Below the pieces are notes generated by a model, which saw nothing but the letters and a program-made list of their open reading frames with translations, had not been told where the DNA came from and ran no database searches. From Deltaproteobacteria bacterium (GTDB taxonomy: Bacteria > Desulfobacterota > Desulfobacteria > C00003060 > C00003106), in contig JAFDAE010000066.1 in assembly GCA_019314005.1 (NCBI GenBank), positions 1-10,014 of the forward strand: a stretch of 10,014 bases of DNA, written 5' to 3'. Position 1 is the first letter of the stretch; every line of letters begins with the position of its first letter. Position numbers and translations under genes: made by a program. Positions 7,316-10,014 of the stretch are shown here, piece by piece.

Positions 7316-10014
7316 ATGGCTAAGCATGTTCCTTTGACCATAAACGGAGTTGAAGTAAGGGCGTCTGAAGGTACAACCATACTTACAGCGGCCCAAGACG
7401 CGGGTATTTATATTCCCACCCTGTGTCATTGCCCTGATGTCAGCCCCCAGGGGGTTTGCCGCTTATGTTTGGTGAAGATTGAAAAGCGAAGGAGGCTTGA
7501 ACCGTCGTGTCGCACCCTTGTTGAAGAAGGGATGGTAGTTGTCACAGACGACGCTGAAATTGAACAGTTGCGTCAGGTAATTCTTGAGTTGATATTAAGT
7601 GATCATGACTTCAATTGCCTGCTTTGTCCCAAGAGCGGAAACTGTCGCCTCCAGGAACTGGTAAACCACATAGACTATAATGAGCGACGCTTCAATCGCT
7701 TCGAGCACGTGGCCAAAGAACTCCCCATTGACACCAGCAACCCATTTTTTAATTTCAATCCTAACAAATGCATTCATTGCACCATATGCGTCCGAACATG
7801 CAACGAAATTTCCGGTACTCACGCGATTGACATGGCTCATCGAGGCTATGACCTTAAAGTCAGTACTTTCGCTAATCAGCCACTTAAGGAGTCGGTGTGT
7901 GTGTCATGCGGGGAATGTGTTGAACGTTGTCCGGTGGGAGCCTTGACACCCAAGAAAGTCGAGCATCCCACGAGGGAAGTAAAGACCACGTGTGCGTATT
8001 GTGGTGTGGGATGCGGACTCTATCTGGGAATTCGTGGGGGGGCAATCATAAGGGCGAGAGGTGATCGCGAAAGCCCTGTTAACCAGGGGGATCTTTGTGT
8101 TCGAGGTCGCTATGGCCATGAATTCGTAGACTGCCATGAGAGGCTTTCCTTCCCCCTCGTACGTGTATACGATGAATATGCTCAAGCATCCTCTATCGTT
8201 GATGAAGTAACAGAGAAGGGCAAACCGGTAACGGCGCCCCTTGTGAAACGAGAAGGAAAATTTGTAGAGATCACCTGGGACCAGGCCATCAAATATGTGG
8301 CCAGCACTCTATCTCATTACAAAGGGGACCAGTTTTTTGCCATTTCCTCGGCCAAGTGCACTAACGAAGAGAACTACCTTTTTCAAAAGTTTGCCAGAGT
8401 GGTCATGGGAACGAACAATATTGACCACTGCGCGCGTCTCTGACACTCTCCCACGGTGGCCGGTCTGGCCGCCAGTTTCGGTAGCGGAGCTATGACGAAC
8501 TCCATTAACGAGATCGGAAAGGCCGCGTGCATTTTTGCCATAGGCACCAATACGACCTCAAATCATCCTATTATCGGCAGACAGATTGACAGGGCTCTTA
8601 GAAACGGAACAAAACTTATCGTGGCAGATCCTCGGCAGATACCGCTCTGCCGGAAGGCCCACATTTGGCTCAGACACCAGCCCGGGACTGATGTAGCACT
8701 CCTCAAGGGGATGATGAGGGTTATCATCGAGGATAAACTTTTTGATACCTCATTTGTCAAAGAACGATGCGAAGGCTTTGAGGCTTTTGAAACATCGATT
8801 ATGGAGTGTGATCTCGCAACTGCTGCTGAAATCAGTGGCGTGACCGCAAAAGAGATAACCGAAGCAGCCAGGATGTACGCCTCAACTTCACCCGCAACCA
8901 TCCTTTATACTATGGGTATTACTCAGCACTCGCATGGAACAGATAACGTTCGGTCTGTAGCCAACCTCGCCCTTGTCACGGGGAATATAGGCAAGCCTTC
9001 AACCGGCGTAAATCCCCTAAGAGGACAGAATAACGTTCAGGGGGCCTGCGACATGGGGGCGCTTCCCAACGTGTACCCAGGGTATCAAAAGGTGGATGAT
9101 AAGGAGGTTCGGGAGAAATTTGAGAAGGCATGGGGTTGCGATCTTAATCCGTCGCCAGGTCTTACACTGACCGAGGTTTTTGAAGCGGCTCATGCCGGCA
9201 AGGTGAAAGCGCTTTATTTAATGGGCGAGAATCCCATGGTTACAGACCCTGACAGCAAATTCATAGAAGACGGAACGTTTACCAACACGGAACGACGGGT
9301 ACAGCGGGTTCGGCAAGCGATAGAGCCGGTGGACAATGCACGTCCCGACTGGATGATTATTTGTGATGTCGCTCGGAATATGGATGCCAAAGGGTTTGAT
9401 TTTGATAGCCCCGAACAAATTATGGAAGAAATACGCAGTCTGACCCCGAGTTATGGCGGCATCAAGTATGAACGCCTCGAAAAGTCAGGCCTCCAATGGC
9501 CCTGTCCGTTTCCGATCCATCCCGGAACACCGTATCTTTACAGTGATCGTTTCAACACACCGAGTGGCCGTGCTCAACTTGCGACCGTTGAGTACAGACC
9601 ATCGGCTGAGACCACGAGCAATGAGTATCCTTTCATCCTTACAACAAGACGGAGCACCTTTCATTATCACTCTGTCCTGTCGCGCAAGGTGCCAGGTCTA
9701 AACGCGTTGCGGGGTGAGGAGCATGTGGAGATAAATCCGGCTGATGCCGCTTCTCTGGAGATTCAAGACGGAGAAGTCGTAACCGTGGCTTCCAGAAGAG
9801 GGCGCGTAAAGGCTAAAGCAAAGATAACAGAGATTGTTCCACCTGGTGTTGTCTCTATGACATTTCACTATGGGGAGACCAGGGCAAACATTTTGACCAG
9901 CACGGCGCTGGACCCAATCGCCAAGATACCAGAATTCAAGGTGTGTGCAGTTAAAATCGAACGGGTAGAATCCGCTTATATTAGTAAAGATTACCTGAGG
10001 TGGGGTACCGGGGA
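7316..10014 (+). CDS. fdhA: Selenocysteine formate dehydrogenase catalytic subunit with NuoG-like N-terminus, 3' partial
   Basis: An in-frame TGA (8441-8443) is read as selenocysteine 376; the frame is then open for 523 codons to the window end, giving at least 899 residues. Residues 1-70 are a [2Fe-2S] domain (C37/48/51/65). A His-Cys [4Fe-4S] motif (H97, C101/104/110) and two [4Fe-4S] motifs (C152/155/158/162 and C195/198/201/205) follow. The FDH domain has [4Fe-4S] C226/229/233/261. DHCARL-Sec-HS gives the Mo/W ligand and catalytic His377, and NPLRGQNNVQG carries the conserved Arg. It oxidises formate or reduces CO2, passing electrons to the NuoE/NuoF-like subunits just upstream. Oddities: about 35 residues are missing near residue 650 compared with the first FDH gene. 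The conserved SGTMT-like motif is also altered (9641-9687), and Arg262 replaces the Lys of CVKG. Only a weak GGTG precedes the ATG. The 3' end is beyond the window, probably by little. Confidence 0.93.
8441..8443 (+). other. UGA codon recoded as selenocysteine
   Basis: This TGA falls exactly where the neighbouring paralogue has TGT for its Mo/W-ligand Cys (1844-1846) and where E. coli FdhF has selenocysteine 140. Flanking residues (DHCARL before, H-S-P-T-V-A-G-L after) are conserved on both sides, and the frame continues with FDH sequence. Confidence 0.96.
8455..8473 (+). promoter_or_regulatory. Bacterial SECIS hairpin
   Basis: GGTGGCC (8455-8461) can pair over seven base pairs (one G-U) with GGCCGCC (8467-8473), closing the loop GGTCT (8462-8466). 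The loop matches the GGUCU recognised by SelB in E. coli fdhF, and it starts 18 bases after the TGA, the same spacing as in fdhF. The Cys paralogue lacks a comparable stem at the equivalent site. Confidence 0.93.

Noticed and set aside
8441..8443. TGA as a nonsense mutation making the last gene a pseudogene
   Set aside because: The position matches the known Sec/Cys ligand site, a SECIS hairpin follows at the right spacing, and the frame stays open with conserved FDH sequence.

Overview
The window is an anaerobic formate-metabolism cluster with five protein-coding genes, all on the + strand; the first and last are cut by the window edges. In order they are: (1) a formate dehydrogenase (FDH) catalytic protein fused behind a GltD/NfnB-like FAD/NAD(P)H module and ferredoxin domains; (2) a class I fructose-1,6-bisphosphatase-like protein; (3) a NuoE-type [2Fe-2S] subunit; (4) a NuoF/HydB-type diaphorase subunit; (5) a second FDH catalytic subunit that begins with a NuoG-like iron-sulfur domain and contains selenocysteine. 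No RNA genes, insertion sequences or CRISPR arrays were seen.

The organism is most likely a strict anaerobe that makes selenoproteins. A sulfate-reducing or syntrophic member of Desulfobacterota (the old Deltaproteobacteria) fits the gene types, the fusion and the intergenic heptamer repeats, but this is inference from gene style, not from a phylogenetic marker.

Layout. 1-3478 is the fused Cys-type FDH. 3479-3744 is a gene-free stretch with a possible sigma70-type promoter. 3745-4755 is the FBPase-like gene. 4799-5275 and 5315-7228 are the nuoE- and nuoF-like genes. A short tandem heptamer array starts inside the nuoF-like stop codon region (7221-7262). 7316 to the window end is the selenocysteine FDH, read through an in-frame TGA at 8441-8443 that is followed by a clear bacterial SECIS hairpin.

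How they work together. Genes 3-5 have the architecture of HydABC/HylABC-type complexes with an FDH head in place of the [FeFe]-hydrogenase head. They carry motifs for about three [2Fe-2S] and seven [4Fe-4S] clusters, an FMN/NADH site and a Mo/W-bis-MGD site. They probably form a cytoplasmic NAD(H)-linked, possibly electron-bifurcating, formate dehydrogenase/CO2 reductase. Gene 1 looks like a self-contained alternative that links formate/CO2 to a pyridine nucleotide or ferredoxin through its own flavoprotein module.

The most unusual points are the FBPase-like protein, which has lost most catalytic metal ligands while keeping the fold, and an in-frame gap of about 35 codons in a conserved part of the selenocysteine FDH. 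Others are a Gly-to-Ile change in the dinucleotide-binding motif of gene 1, and the Cys/Sec paralogue pair itself.
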